A stretch of DNA of 35,345 nucleotides from assembly GCA_963169665.1 (NCBI GenBank), contig CAUJET010000154.1, positions 1 through 35,345 on the forward strand, read 5' to 3'. Positions 7,579 to 14,715 of the stretch are shown here, in pieces (within the stretch, counting starts at the first letter, position 1; every line of letters begins with the position of its first letter). The notes beneath the pieces were generated by a model. That model worked only from the letters and a program-made list of their open reading frames with translations. It ran no database searches and was not told the origin of the DNA. The DNA comes from Actinomycetota bacterium (lineage in GTDB: Bacteria > Actinomycetota > Acidimicrobiia > Acidimicrobiales > Ilumatobacteraceae). The translations under genes and the position numbers were made by a program.

Positions 7579-8146
7579 CCCGATCGACCTCGCCAACGCC
7601 CGCCGCATCGACGACGGCTATCCGATCGTCGTCCGTCTCGCCGGCCGGCCGGTGCTGGTGGTGGGCGGGGGCGTGATCGCGCTGCGCAAGACCGAGGGCC
7701 TGGTTGCCGCAGGGGCGACGATCACGGTGGTGTCGCCCGACTTCGCCGACGGCTTCGAGTCCCTCGAGGGCGTCACACTCGTGCAGCGCCGCTACGAGCC
7801 CGCAGATCTCGACGGGGCGTGGCTCGTCGTGGCGGCGACGAACGACCCGGTCGTGCAGCAGCAGATCTTCGACGAATGCGAGGCCCGCGGCGTGTTCTGC
7901 AACGCCGTCGACGACCCCGACCGGTGCAGCTTCATCCTCCCGGCGATCGAGCGACGCGGCCCGGTGATCGTGGCCGTCAGCACCCAGGGCCGCAGCCCGA
8001 GCCTGGCCAAGTACCTGAAGCAACACCTGGCCGCCGCGATCCCCGAGAACATCGAACACCTCGCCGACGAACTCGCCGCGAAGCGCAAGGCCATCCAGGC
8101 GGCCGGTGAATCCACCGAAGACCGAGAGTGGCCCAACCCCCTGTAA
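7571..8146 (+). CDS. Precorrin-2 dehydrogenase / sirohydrochlorin ferrochelatase family
   Basis: Protein of 191 residues matching the N-terminal module of CysG and yeast Met8p. It oxidises precorrin-2 to sirohydrochlorin with NAD and, in bifunctional members, inserts iron. The Rossmann motif VLVVGGGVIALRKTEGLVAAGA is near residues 27-48. VVAATNDPVVQQQIFDECEARGVFCNAVDD and the serine-containing STQGRSPSLAKYLKQ are typical. The C-terminal dimerisation part is short, so chelatase activity is uncertain. The ATG at 7571 overlaps cobA by 8 nt in another frame. It is the last gene of the sulfate/siroheme operon; no sulfite reductase follows. Equivalent names used for the family are sirC, ylnF and met8. 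Confidence 0.9.
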   Translation: MADPIDLANARRIDDGYPIVVRLAGRPVLVVGGGVIALRKTEGLVAAGATITVVSPDFADGFESLEGVTLVQRRYEPADLDGAWLVVAATNDPVVQQQIFDECEARGVFCNAVDDPDRCSFILPAIERRGPVIVAVSTQGRSPSLAKYLKQHLAAAIPENIEHLADELAAKRKAIQAAGESTEDREWPNPL

Positions 8147-8193
8147 GCGTTTGATCGCTTTCGCGTCACATCGACGCGTTCGTGAACAATCGC
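8147..8193 (+). repeat. 47-bp palindromic element, copy 1
   Basis: Begins directly after the stop codon of the precorrin-2 dehydrogenase gene. The ends are GCGTTTGATCGC and GAACAATCGC, and the centre CGCGTCACATCGACGCG folds into a 5-bp stem. It shares this centre exactly with copy 2. It may serve as the operon's terminator. Confidence 0.6.
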
Positions 8194-8208
8194 ACGGCAA
8201 CACCGGTT

Positions 8209-8255
8209 GCGTTTGGTCGGTGCCGCGTCACATCGACGCGTTCACGACCAGACGC
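8209..8255 (+). repeat. 47-bp palindromic element, copy 2
   Basis: Same orientation as copy 1, 15 bases further on. The ends are GCGTTTGGTCGG and CGACCAGACGC; TGGTCGGTG (8214-8222) pairs with CACGACCA (8243-8250), and the inner CGCGT/ACGCG stem is kept. It overlaps copy 4 by 2 bases. Confidence 0.65.
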
Positions 8256-8300
8256 GTGTGATCGCCCAGGGCTGGAGGACGGGCCTGAGCGATCAGACGC
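8254..8300 (+). terminator. 47-bp palindromic element, copy 4; bidirectional terminator
   Basis: Two 17-base arms (8254-8270 and 8284-8300) pair with two mismatches around a 13-nt loop. It lies between two convergent genes (stop codons at 8146 and 8311), the expected place for a bidirectional terminator. It is 39/47 identical, including the loop AGGACGG, to the element at 24049-24095, which also sits between convergent genes. Confidence 0.7.
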
Positions 8301-8310
8301 ACAGCGGACG

Positions 8311-9774
8311 TCAGCCCCCTGCGGGAGGATTGGCGAGGTAGAGGTTGTAGCCCGGGTTCGTGCCACCGAGCGGGCAGGCGAAGGCCTCGGTGAACCCCGA
8401 CGGAGCCAGCAGGAGCACCAGTTGCTGGTCCCCGTTCAGGGCTGTCGCGACGGTCGCTCCCTGGAGCGCTTGAGGATCGGAACACATCTCCGAGCCGAGA
8501 GGGAGACTCGACACCGCCACCCACGAACCGTCGCTCAAGGAGAACCCGGTGGCCGGGAACGACCCCGGTACCCTGCCCTCTGCGTCGACGCCGCCGAGAC
8601 GGGCGCAGCCCGAGACGCCGTCGGCATTCCGGGTCACGCACACCCCACCGAGCACGCCGTCGAAGCGCACCGTCACCTCGTGGTCGAGCAGATCGAAGGT
8701 CGCGACCGTCGGCAACGTGCCGATGGTGGCGGTGAGGTCGGGCACCGCGTCGAGCCACGCCTGTTCGGAAACGGGACGCAGGTCTGCGAGCAGAGCACGG
8801 AGCTTCGTCAGCAGGCCGTCGTCGGGTTCCGTCATGTAGATGTCGAGGGTGTCGTCGCCGACGAACCGGGAGACGGCGGTCATCCCGCCACCGGTGTCCG
8901 ACTCGTAGATGTCGGTGTAGTCCGCGACGGGATCGAGCCAATCGGCAGCCGATGGTCCCCAGATCCGCCCGATCGTCACCCACACCGAGAGCCCCCGGTC
9001 CGTGACGATCGAGATGCTGTTCGAGCCGGAGCTCACCACGGGGCTGTTGTCGTTCATGTACTCCTTGACCTTCAGCCACCCGGACCCGTCGACCACATCG
9101 ACCGACATGTCCACGCCGGTCGCCGTCGCAATCACGTCGGTGGCCAGCGTTCGTGCTGCGGCCTCGGTACGTGAGCTCGTCACGACGGTGACCTGACGTC
9201 CTTGGAGGGACCACGAGAGCCAGCGGAGCGCGGGATCCCACGTCGCTTCCGCCGCCGATGACGGAAGCGGCGGTGTGGTGTCGCCGGTCTCGACCTCGAT
9301 CGCGGCCTCGGTGCTCGCCGTCACGTCCTCGCCCAGCGCCGTGAGGGACACCAGCGCTCGCTCGCTGCCGTCGCTTCGTTCGAACACGACGGAGCTGCCG
9401 ATGTACGACACATCGCCGGCCGCGTATCTGTTCATCTCGACGATCTGCCAGCCCGCCGGCAGTTCGCTCGGCAGGTAGTAGGCGTCGAGGAACTGGCCGG
9501 CGACGACCTCGGGGACGGTCGAGTCGGCGGGGTCGACCTCGTCCTCGGCGGACGGCCAGAGCACCAGCGCACCGACGGCCAGGACCGCCACGGCGGCGGC
9601 GACGGCGGCGAGCGGACGAACCCACTCCTTGCGGGGTTCGGGGCCGACGCTCACCAGTGTGTCGAGGTCGGCGACGGATGGGGGAGCGGGAGGCTCGGCG
9701 ACGGCGGTGCGCATCATCGTGCGCAACCGGTCGTCGAGGCGCTCATCAGTCGGGTCGTTCAGCAGATCGTTCAC
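8311..9774 (-). CDS. Membrane-anchored partner (candidate anti-sigma) of the ECF sigma factor
   Basis: Protein of 487 residues with one predicted transmembrane helix at about 53-73 (PLAAVAAAVAVLAVGALVLW), an N-terminal cytoplasmic segment of about 50 residues and a long outer domain. Downstream of a sigma gene, with its GTG start inside the sigma stop (GTGA), it is in the classical place for an anti-sigma factor. The cytoplasmic segment has no visible zinc HxxxCxxC motif, and the outer domain (about 410 residues) is much larger than in most anti-sigma proteins and matches no family I know. The last third has scattered Cys and Gly pairs suggesting a disulfide-bonded fold. Topology is well supported; the anti-sigma role is inferred from position only. 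Confidence 0.6.
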   Translation of the reverse strand: MNDLLNDPTDERLDDRLRTMMRTAVAEPPAPPSVADLDTLVSVGPEPRKEWVRPLAAVAAAVAVLAVGALVLWPSAEDEVDPADSTVPEVVAGQFLDAYYLPSELPAGWQIVEMNRYAAGDVSYIGSSVVFERSDGSERALVSLTALGEDVTASTEAAIEVETGDTTPPLPSSAAEATWDPALRWLSWSLQGRQVTVVTSSRTEAAARTLATDVIATATGVDMSVDVVDGSGWLKVKEYMNDNSPVVSSGSNSISIVTDRGLSVWVTIGRIWGPSAADWLDPVADYTDIYESDTGGGMTAVSRFVGDDTLDIYMTEPDDGLLTKLRALLADLRPVSEQAWLDAVPDLTATIGTLPTVATFDLLDHEVTVRFDGVLGGVCVTRNADGVSGCARLGGVDAEGRVPGSFPATGFSLSDGSWVAVSSLPLGSEMCSDPQALQGATVATALNGDQQLVLLLAPSGFTEAFACPLGGTNPGYNLYLANPPAGG

Positions 9775-10310
9775 TTCAGTACCTCACGCAGTCGGTCCTT
9801 GGCACGGGCCAGTTGGCGGCGCACCGTTCCTTCGGAGACGTCGAGCCAGGTGGCGACGTCGGGGATGGTCATGTCCTCCCAGTAGACGAGGTAAGCGATC
9901 GCTCGTTGTTGCGGACTCAGCCGGTCGAGCGCCCGTCGCACGTCGACCGCGTTCGTCGGATCGACCGAGCTCGTCACCACCAGCCGACCGGCACGTTCCT
10001 CGCGATCGGCACGTCGCCGGCTCGATCGCACCCGATCGGTCGCCCCGTTCACCACCGCTCGGGTGAGATAGGCGCGCTGATCGGTCACCTGCGGCCAGTC
10101 GGGCCGGCGCACCAACCGACCGACGGTGTCGGCGACGAGGTCGTACGCCTCGTCCCGTCCGACGATCGCGGTGGCCAACCGCATCAAGCGTGGCGCTTCG
10201 CTCCGGTAGAGCTCGGCCCACGGTGGTTCGTTCGGCGACCCGCTGACGGCCACCGGCGCTGCCGTGGTCGACCAGGTCTCGGTGTCGGGTTCACCCGTGG
10301 AGGACATCAC
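9771..10310 (-). CDS. ECF RNA polymerase sigma factor
   Basis: Small sigma-70 family factor of 179 residues, resembling actinobacterial SigE-like ECF proteins. Region 2 spans about 30-100 (LYRSEAPRLMRLATAIVGRDEAYDLVADTVGRLVRR, then YLTRAVVN); region 4 spans about 128-178 with LSPQQRAIAYLVYWEDMTIPDVA and the helix-turn-helix VSEGTVRRQLARAKDRL. It directs polymerase to a dedicated promoter set, probably in answer to a signal sensed by the membrane partner encoded downstream. The start is GTG 10310 or ATG 10307. A TAGGGT hexamer about 25 nt upstream could be its -10. The pair is flanked by 47-bp palindromic elements. Confidence 0.92.
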   Translation of the reverse strand: MMSSTGEPDTETWSTTAAPVAVSGSPNEPPWAELYRSEAPRLMRLATAIVGRDEAYDLVADTVGRLVRRPDWPQVTDQRAYLTRAVVNGATDRVRSSRRRADREERAGRLVVTSSVDPTNAVDVRRALDRLSPQQRAIAYLVYWEDMTIPDVATWLDVSEGTVRRQLARAKDRLREVLK

Positions 10311-10377
10311 GCCCCGAAGACGTCACCGCCCCACCCTACGTGTGACGGTTCGATCGGAAATCGACCGACATACCTGC

Positions 10378-10424
10378 GCGTCTGTTCACTTCCGCGTGCA
10401 TGTGACGCGCCAGCGACCAAACGC
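10378..10424 (-). repeat. 47-bp palindromic element, copy 3 (inverted)
   Basis: On the minus strand it reads GCGTTTGGTCGC ... GAACAGACGC, with the same CGCGTCACAT...ACGCG centre as copies 1 and 2. It lies between the divergent sigma and cydA genes, opposite in orientation to the copies at 8147-8300, so the sigma/partner unit is enclosed by inverted copies. Confidence 0.6.
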
Positions 10425-10441
10425 AGGGGTGTCCGGGGAGG

Positions 10442-10469
10442 CACGTGACGACGAACACCTCACGTGAGG
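10442..10469. promoter_or_regulatory. Candidate operator of the cyd operon
   Basis: In the 226-base gap between the divergent sigma gene and cydA, CACGTGA (10442-10448) faces TCACGTG (10460-10466) with 11 bases between. The right half is part of a perfect 12-bp palindrome, CCTCACGTGAGG (10458-10469). The site is about 70 bases upstream of cydA and is a plausible place for an oxygen- or redox-responsive regulator. It does not match the Rex or Fnr consensus. The rest of the gap holds copy 3 of the 47-bp element and the cydA ribosome binding site. Confidence 0.4.
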
Positions 10470-10536
10470 ACCTTGGTCCCGGAACCCCGGGGGGTATCCG
10501 TGCGACCCTGTCATGTGGAGCTCACGGAGGCGACAC

Positions 10537-11982
10537 ATGGAACCACTCGATCTTGCACGTTGGCAGTTCGGCATCACGACCGTCTACCACTTCCTCTTCG
10601 TCCCGATCACGATCGGCCTGGCATTCCTCGTGGCGGGACTGCAGACGGCCTGGTACCGCACCCAGCAGCCCAAGTACCTCCGGCTCACCAAGTACTTCGG
10701 CAAGCTGTTCCTGATCAACTTCGCCCTCGGTCTCGTCACCGGCATCGTGCAGGAGTTCCAGTTCGGGATGAACTGGAGCGACTACTCCCGTTTCGTCGGT
10801 GACATCTTCGGGGCGCCGCTCGCGATCGAAGGTCTGCTCGCCTTCTTCCTCGAGTCGACGTTCCTCGGCCTGTGGATCTTCGGGTGGGATCGTCTCTCCC
10901 CGAAGCTCCACCTCGCCACCATCTGGATCGCCGCCACCGGCACGCTGCTGTCGGCTTATTTCATCCTCGCGGCCAACTCCTTCATGCAGAACCCGGTCGG
11001 CTACGAGTACAACCCCGCCACCGGCCGGGCCGAGCTCGTCGACTTCGCGGCGGTGCTCACCAACAAGGTCACCCTCGTCACCTTCCCGCACACGATCTTC
11101 GGCGCCTTCATGACCGCCGGTGCCCTGGTGCTCGGCGTGTCGCTGTGGAACCTCGTCCGCCGCCCTGACCGTGACCCCGATGCGTTCCGCACCTCGGGCC
11201 GAATGGCCTCGATCGTGTTGCTCGTCGCTGCGCTCGGCGTGGCGGCGAGCGGCGACCAACAGGCCAAGGTGATGACCGACGTGCAGCCGATGAAGATGGC
11301 CGCCGCCGAGGCCCAGTACGAGACCCGCGACCACGCATCGTTCTCCATCTTCTCGATCGGCACACCCGACGGTTCGGAGGAGACGTTCTCGTTGCGGGTG
11401 CCCGGCATGCTCTCGTTCCTCGCCGAAGGCGACTGGAACGCCACCGTCGAAGGCATCGACAATCTGCAGAGCGGGTACGAGCTGATGTACGGCCCCGGCG
11501 ACTACACGCCGAACATCGCCCTCACCTACTGGACCTTCCGGTTCATGATCGGCATCGGCATGCTCGCCACGCTGCCGGCGCTGTGGCTGCTCTGGTGCAC
11601 CCGCAAGGGGCGCCCGCTCTGCGTGCGCCGCTTCGCCCTCCCGGTCGCGATCGCCCTGCCGTTGCTGCCGCTCCTCGCGAACTCGTTCGGCTGGATCTTC
11701 ACCGAGATGGGCCGCCAGCCCTGGATCGTGTTCGGCCTGATGCCCACCTCGGCGGGCGTCTCGCCCACGGTGTCCGCGGGCGAGGTGCTCACCTCGATGA
11801 TCGGCTTCACGCTGATCTACGGCCTCCTGGCGGTCATCGAGGTGCGGCTGCTGCTCAAGACCATCAAGGGCGGACTGCCCGAACTGCCGCAGCCCGCCAC
11901 CGACGACACCGACGGCGGGAACCCCACGGATCCCGGTGCCGGTCCCGACAACGACGACCGCGAACTCGCGTTCGCGTACTGA
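10537..11982 (+). CDS. cydA: Cytochrome bd ubiquinol/menaquinol oxidase subunit I
   Basis: Haem-binding subunit of the cytochrome bd terminal oxidase, 481 residues with about nine transmembrane helices. Conserved residues seen: His18 (VYHFLF, high-spin haem b), the glutamates in AIEGLLAFFLEST, the FPHTIFGAF histidine, the Met in TFRFMIG (low-spin haem b), the quinol-loop Lys and Glu in QPMKMAAAEA, and TEMGRQPW. The Q-loop is the short type. The hydrophilic C-terminal tail (TDDTDGGNPTDPGAG) is not family-typical. The ATG at 10537 has CGGAGG 6 nt upstream; an ATG at 10513 lacks one. It oxidises quinol and reduces oxygen to water, giving high-affinity respiration. It is first in cydABDC. Confidence 0.96.
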   Translation: MEPLDLARWQFGITTVYHFLFVPITIGLAFLVAGLQTAWYRTQQPKYLRLTKYFGKLFLINFALGLVTGIVQEFQFGMNWSDYSRFVGDIFGAPLAIEGLLAFFLESTFLGLWIFGWDRLSPKLHLATIWIAATGTLLSAYFILAANSFMQNPVGYEYNPATGRAELVDFAAVLTNKVTLVTFPHTIFGAFMTAGALVLGVSLWNLVRRPDRDPDAFRTSGRMASIVLLVAALGVAASGDQQAKVMTDVQPMKMAAAEAQYETRDHASFSIFSIGTPDGSEETFSLRVPGMLSFLAEGDWNATVEGIDNLQSGYELMYGPGDYTPNIALTYWTFRFMIGIGMLATLPALWLLWCTRKGRPLCVRRFALPVAIALPLLPLLANSFGWIFTEMGRQPWIVFGLMPTSAGVSPTVSAGEVLTSMIGFTLIYGLLAVIEVRLLLKTIKGGLPELPQPATDDTDGGNPTDPGAGPDNDDRELAFAY

Positions 11983-11997
11983 CAGGAGCACATCGAC

Positions 11998-13068
11998 ATG
12001 GAGCTCACCACCGTCTGGTTCATCCTCATCGCGGTCCTGTGGACCGGGTACTTCGTGCTCGAGGGGTTCGACTTCGGCGTCGGCATCCTGCTGCCGGTGC
12101 TCGGTCGCGACGACCTCGAGCGGCGGGTGATGATCAACACCATCGGGCCCGTCTGGGACGGCAACGAGGTGTGGGTGCTCGTCGCCGGCGGCGCCACCTT
12201 CGCCGCCTTCCCCGAGTGGTACGCCACGCTGTTCAGCGGCTTCTACCTCCCGTTGTTCCTCATCCTCGTCTCGCTGATCTTCCGCAACGTGGCCTTCGAG
12301 TACCGCAGCAAGGGCGACAGCGAGACGTGGAAGCAGTGGTGGGACCGGGCGATCTTCTTCGGGTCGCTGGTGCCGGCTCTGCTGTGGGGCGTCGCCTTCG
12401 GCAACATCGTCCGCGGCGTCGAGATCGACGCCGACAAGGAGTTCGTCGGCAGCTTCTTCGACCTGCTCAACCCGTACGCGCTGCTCGGCGGTCTGGTGAC
12501 GTTGTCGTTGTTCGTCACCCACGGGGCGATCTTCCTGTCGCTGAAGACCGTCGGCGAGATCCGCTCCCGGGCCCGCTCGATCGCGACCCGCACGGGCCTC
12601 GCCGCAGCGGTGTTCGCCGTCGTCTTCCTCGGATGGACGGCCGTCCAGCGCGACGGAGCCGAGCACTTCGGATGGTTCGTCGGCATGGCGGTCGTGGCAG
12701 CGGTCGCACTGCTCGGTGCACTCGAGGCCAACCGGCGGGGCCGTGAGGGATGGGCCTTCGTCGGCACCGCCACCACGTTGGCGTTCGCGGTCGCGTCGCT
12801 GTTCACGTCGCTCTTCCCGAACGTGATGCCGTCGTCGCTCGACGACGCCTGGTCGCTCACCACCACCAATGCGGCCTCGACACACACGACCCTCGTGATC
12901 ATGACCTGGGTCGCCGCGATCTTCACGCCCATCGTGCTCGCCTACCAGACGTGGACGTTCGTGATCTTCCGCCGACGCATCGGGGTGCAGCACATCCCGA
13001 CGCCCAAGGGCGTCGCATCCGAATCGCCGCAGGCACCGGCCCGACCCGCTGCCGACGCGGCGACCTGA
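11998..13068 (+). CDS. cydB: Cytochrome bd oxidase subunit II
   Basis: Structural subunit of cytochrome bd oxidase, 356 residues, multi-helix. Family hallmarks: WTGYFVLEGFDFGVGILLP at the N-terminus, GPVWDGNEVWVLVAGGATFAAFPEWYATLFSGFYLP, and LFPNVMPSS with the TTTNAASTHTTL stretch. It ends in an Ala/Pro-rich cytoplasmic tail. An AGGAG ribosome binding site precedes the ATG, and the gap from cydA is 15 bases. No small cydX-like gene follows; only 12 bases separate it from cydD. Confidence 0.96.
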   Translation: MELTTVWFILIAVLWTGYFVLEGFDFGVGILLPVLGRDDLERRVMINTIGPVWDGNEVWVLVAGGATFAAFPEWYATLFSGFYLPLFLILVSLIFRNVAFEYRSKGDSETWKQWWDRAIFFGSLVPALLWGVAFGNIVRGVEIDADKEFVGSFFDLLNPYALLGGLVTLSLFVTHGAIFLSLKTVGEIRSRARSIATRTGLAAAVFAVVFLGWTAVQRDGAEHFGWFVGMAVVAAVALLGALEANRRGREGWAFVGTATTLAFAVASLFTSLFPNVMPSSLDDAWSLTTTNAASTHTTLVIMTWVAAIFTPIVLAYQTWTFVIFRRRIGVQHIPTPKGVASESPQAPARPAADAAT

Positions 13069-13080
13069 GGCGACCAGCAC

Positions 13081-14715
13081 GTGAAGCCGCTCGATCCGCG
13101 CCTGCTGCGCCACGCGCGAGCCACCCGCTCGATGCTCGTGGCGAGCGCCGCCCTCGGCACCGCCGTCGGCGTCGCCGTCGTGGCCCAGGCGTGGGTGATC
13201 GCCACTGCGGTGTCGAGGGTGATCCAGCGGGGCAGTGGTGAGGCACTCGCCCCGCTGGTCCTCGCCCTCGCCGCCATCGTGACGGTGCGAGCTCTGCTCG
13301 TGTGGATGCAGGAGGTGGTATCGCGACGAGCGTCCGCCTCGGTGAAATCGTCGTTGCGGCGCCAGCTCGTTCGGGCGGCGGCGACGTCGGGCGACGATGC
13401 GCTCGCTCGCACCAGGCGGAGTGAGGTGGCAGCCCTCGCGATCGGGGGCCTCGACGCGCTCGACGACTACTTCGGCAAGTACCTCCCGCAGCTGGTGCTG
13501 GCCGTGGTCGTGCCCGTGATCGTCGTCGCGCAGCTGGGACTCGTCGACGTGACCGCAGCGGTCACGGTGGTCCTCACCCTCCCGCTGATCCCGGTGTTCA
13601 TGGCCCTCGTGGGTCGAACGACCGAAGCGTCGAACCGGTCGCGGTGGCGGGCCCTCAGTCGACTCTCGCACCACTTCCTCGACGTCATCGAGGGCATGCC
13701 CACGCTCCGCTCGTTCGGCCGGGGCGCGGCCCAGGTGCAACAGGTGCGGATCAGCACCGATCGCTACCGGTCCACGACGATGGCGACGCTGCGCATCGCA
13801 TTCCTCTCGTCGCTCGTGCTGGAGCTGCTCGCGACGCTGTCGGTCGCGCTCGTGGCGGTCGGCGTCGGGCTCCGTCTCGTCGACGGTGGGCTCGACCTCC
13901 GCACCGGGCTGTTCGTCATCGTGCTCGCCCCCGAGGCGTACCTGCCGCTGCGCCAGGTGGGTGCCCACTATCACGCGTCTGCGGCAGGCGTCGCCGCCGC
14001 GGACGCGGCGCTCGCCATCCTCGAGTCGCCGAGTTCGCACCTCGGCGGGTCGGAGCGTGTGCCCACGAGCGGTGGGCCGCTCGCGATCTCCCTCGATGGC
14101 GTCTCCGTCGACCACACCGGGCGGGGGCGGCCGGCTCCGGACCGCGCCACGCTGACGATCCATGGCGGCGAAGTGGTGGGGCTCGCGGGTCCCAGTGGCT
14201 CCGGCAAGTCGTCGCTCGTCTCGGTGCTGCTCGGGTTGCGCTCGCCCGATCGAGGTTCGATCCGGGTCGCGGCAGGCTCCGGCGCACCGATCGATCTCGG
14301 CGAGGTCGATCCGGCCGACTGGCACCGGCACGTCGCGTGGGTCGACCAGCATCCGTTCGTGTGCGCCGGCACGATCGCTGACAACCTGCGCCTCGGCGAT
14401 TCGGCCGCCGACGTGGTCGAGATGCGTCGAGCGCTCGAGGCCGTCGGCCTCGGGCTCGCGCTCGACCGGACCGTGGGCGACGGCGGCGACGAGCTGTCGG
14501 CGGGGGAGCGGCGTCGGCTCGCCATGGCCCGTGCACTGCTGCGCCGAGCCGATCTCGTGGTGCTCGACGAGGCGACGGCGGGTCTCGACACGGTGAGCGA
14601 GGCATCGATCGTCCGCGCAGCACGTGCGGAGGCCGATCGCGGCGCGGCCGTGCTGATGGTGGCGCACCGGCCCGCTGCGCTCGCCGGCGCCGATCGGGTG
14701 GTGGTGCTGGGATGA
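13081..14715 (+). CDS. cydD: Thiol-reductant ABC exporter subunit CydD
   Basis: Fused membrane/ATPase half of the CydDC exporter, 544 residues. It exports cysteine and glutathione-type thiols (or haem-related cargo) and is needed to assemble cytochrome bd. A six-helix type-1 ABC transmembrane domain covers about 1-310. The nucleotide-binding domain has GPSGSGKSS (Lys376), the Q-loop in WVDQHP, LSAGERRR signature, Walker B LVVLDEAT and switch VAHRP. It ends just after VVVLG, so the usual short C-terminal extension is missing. The GTG start is 12 bases after cydB, and the end overlaps cydC (ATGA). Confidence 0.92.
   Translation: MKPLDPRLLRHARATRSMLVASAALGTAVGVAVVAQAWVIATAVSRVIQRGSGEALAPLVLALAAIVTVRALLVWMQEVVSRRASASVKSSLRRQLVRAAATSGDDALARTRRSEVAALAIGGLDALDDYFGKYLPQLVLAVVVPVIVVAQLGLVDVTAAVTVVLTLPLIPVFMALVGRTTEASNRSRWRALSRLSHHFLDVIEGMPTLRSFGRGAAQVQQVRISTDRYRSTTMATLRIAFLSSLVLELLATLSVALVAVGVGLRLVDGGLDLRTGLFVIVLAPEAYLPLRQVGAHYHASAAGVAAADAALAILESPSSHLGGSERVPTSGGPLAISLDGVSVDHTGRGRPAPDRATLTIHGGEVVGLAGPSGSGKSSLVSVLLGLRSPDRGSIRVAAGSGAPIDLGEVDPADWHRHVAWVDQHPFVCAGTIADNLRLGDSAADVVEMRRALEAVGLGLALDRTVGDGGDELSAGERRRLAMARALLRRADLVVLDEATAGLDTVSEASIVRAARAEADRGAAVLMVAHRPAALAGADRVVVLG

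Noticed and set aside
8147..8300. Integron attC-like sites
   Set aside because: The elements are palindromic, but the conserved GTTRRRY/RYYYAAC cores are absent, and no integrase gene is in the window.
13066..13083. A small cydX-like subunit gene after cydB
   Set aside because: Only 12 bases separate cydB from cydD.
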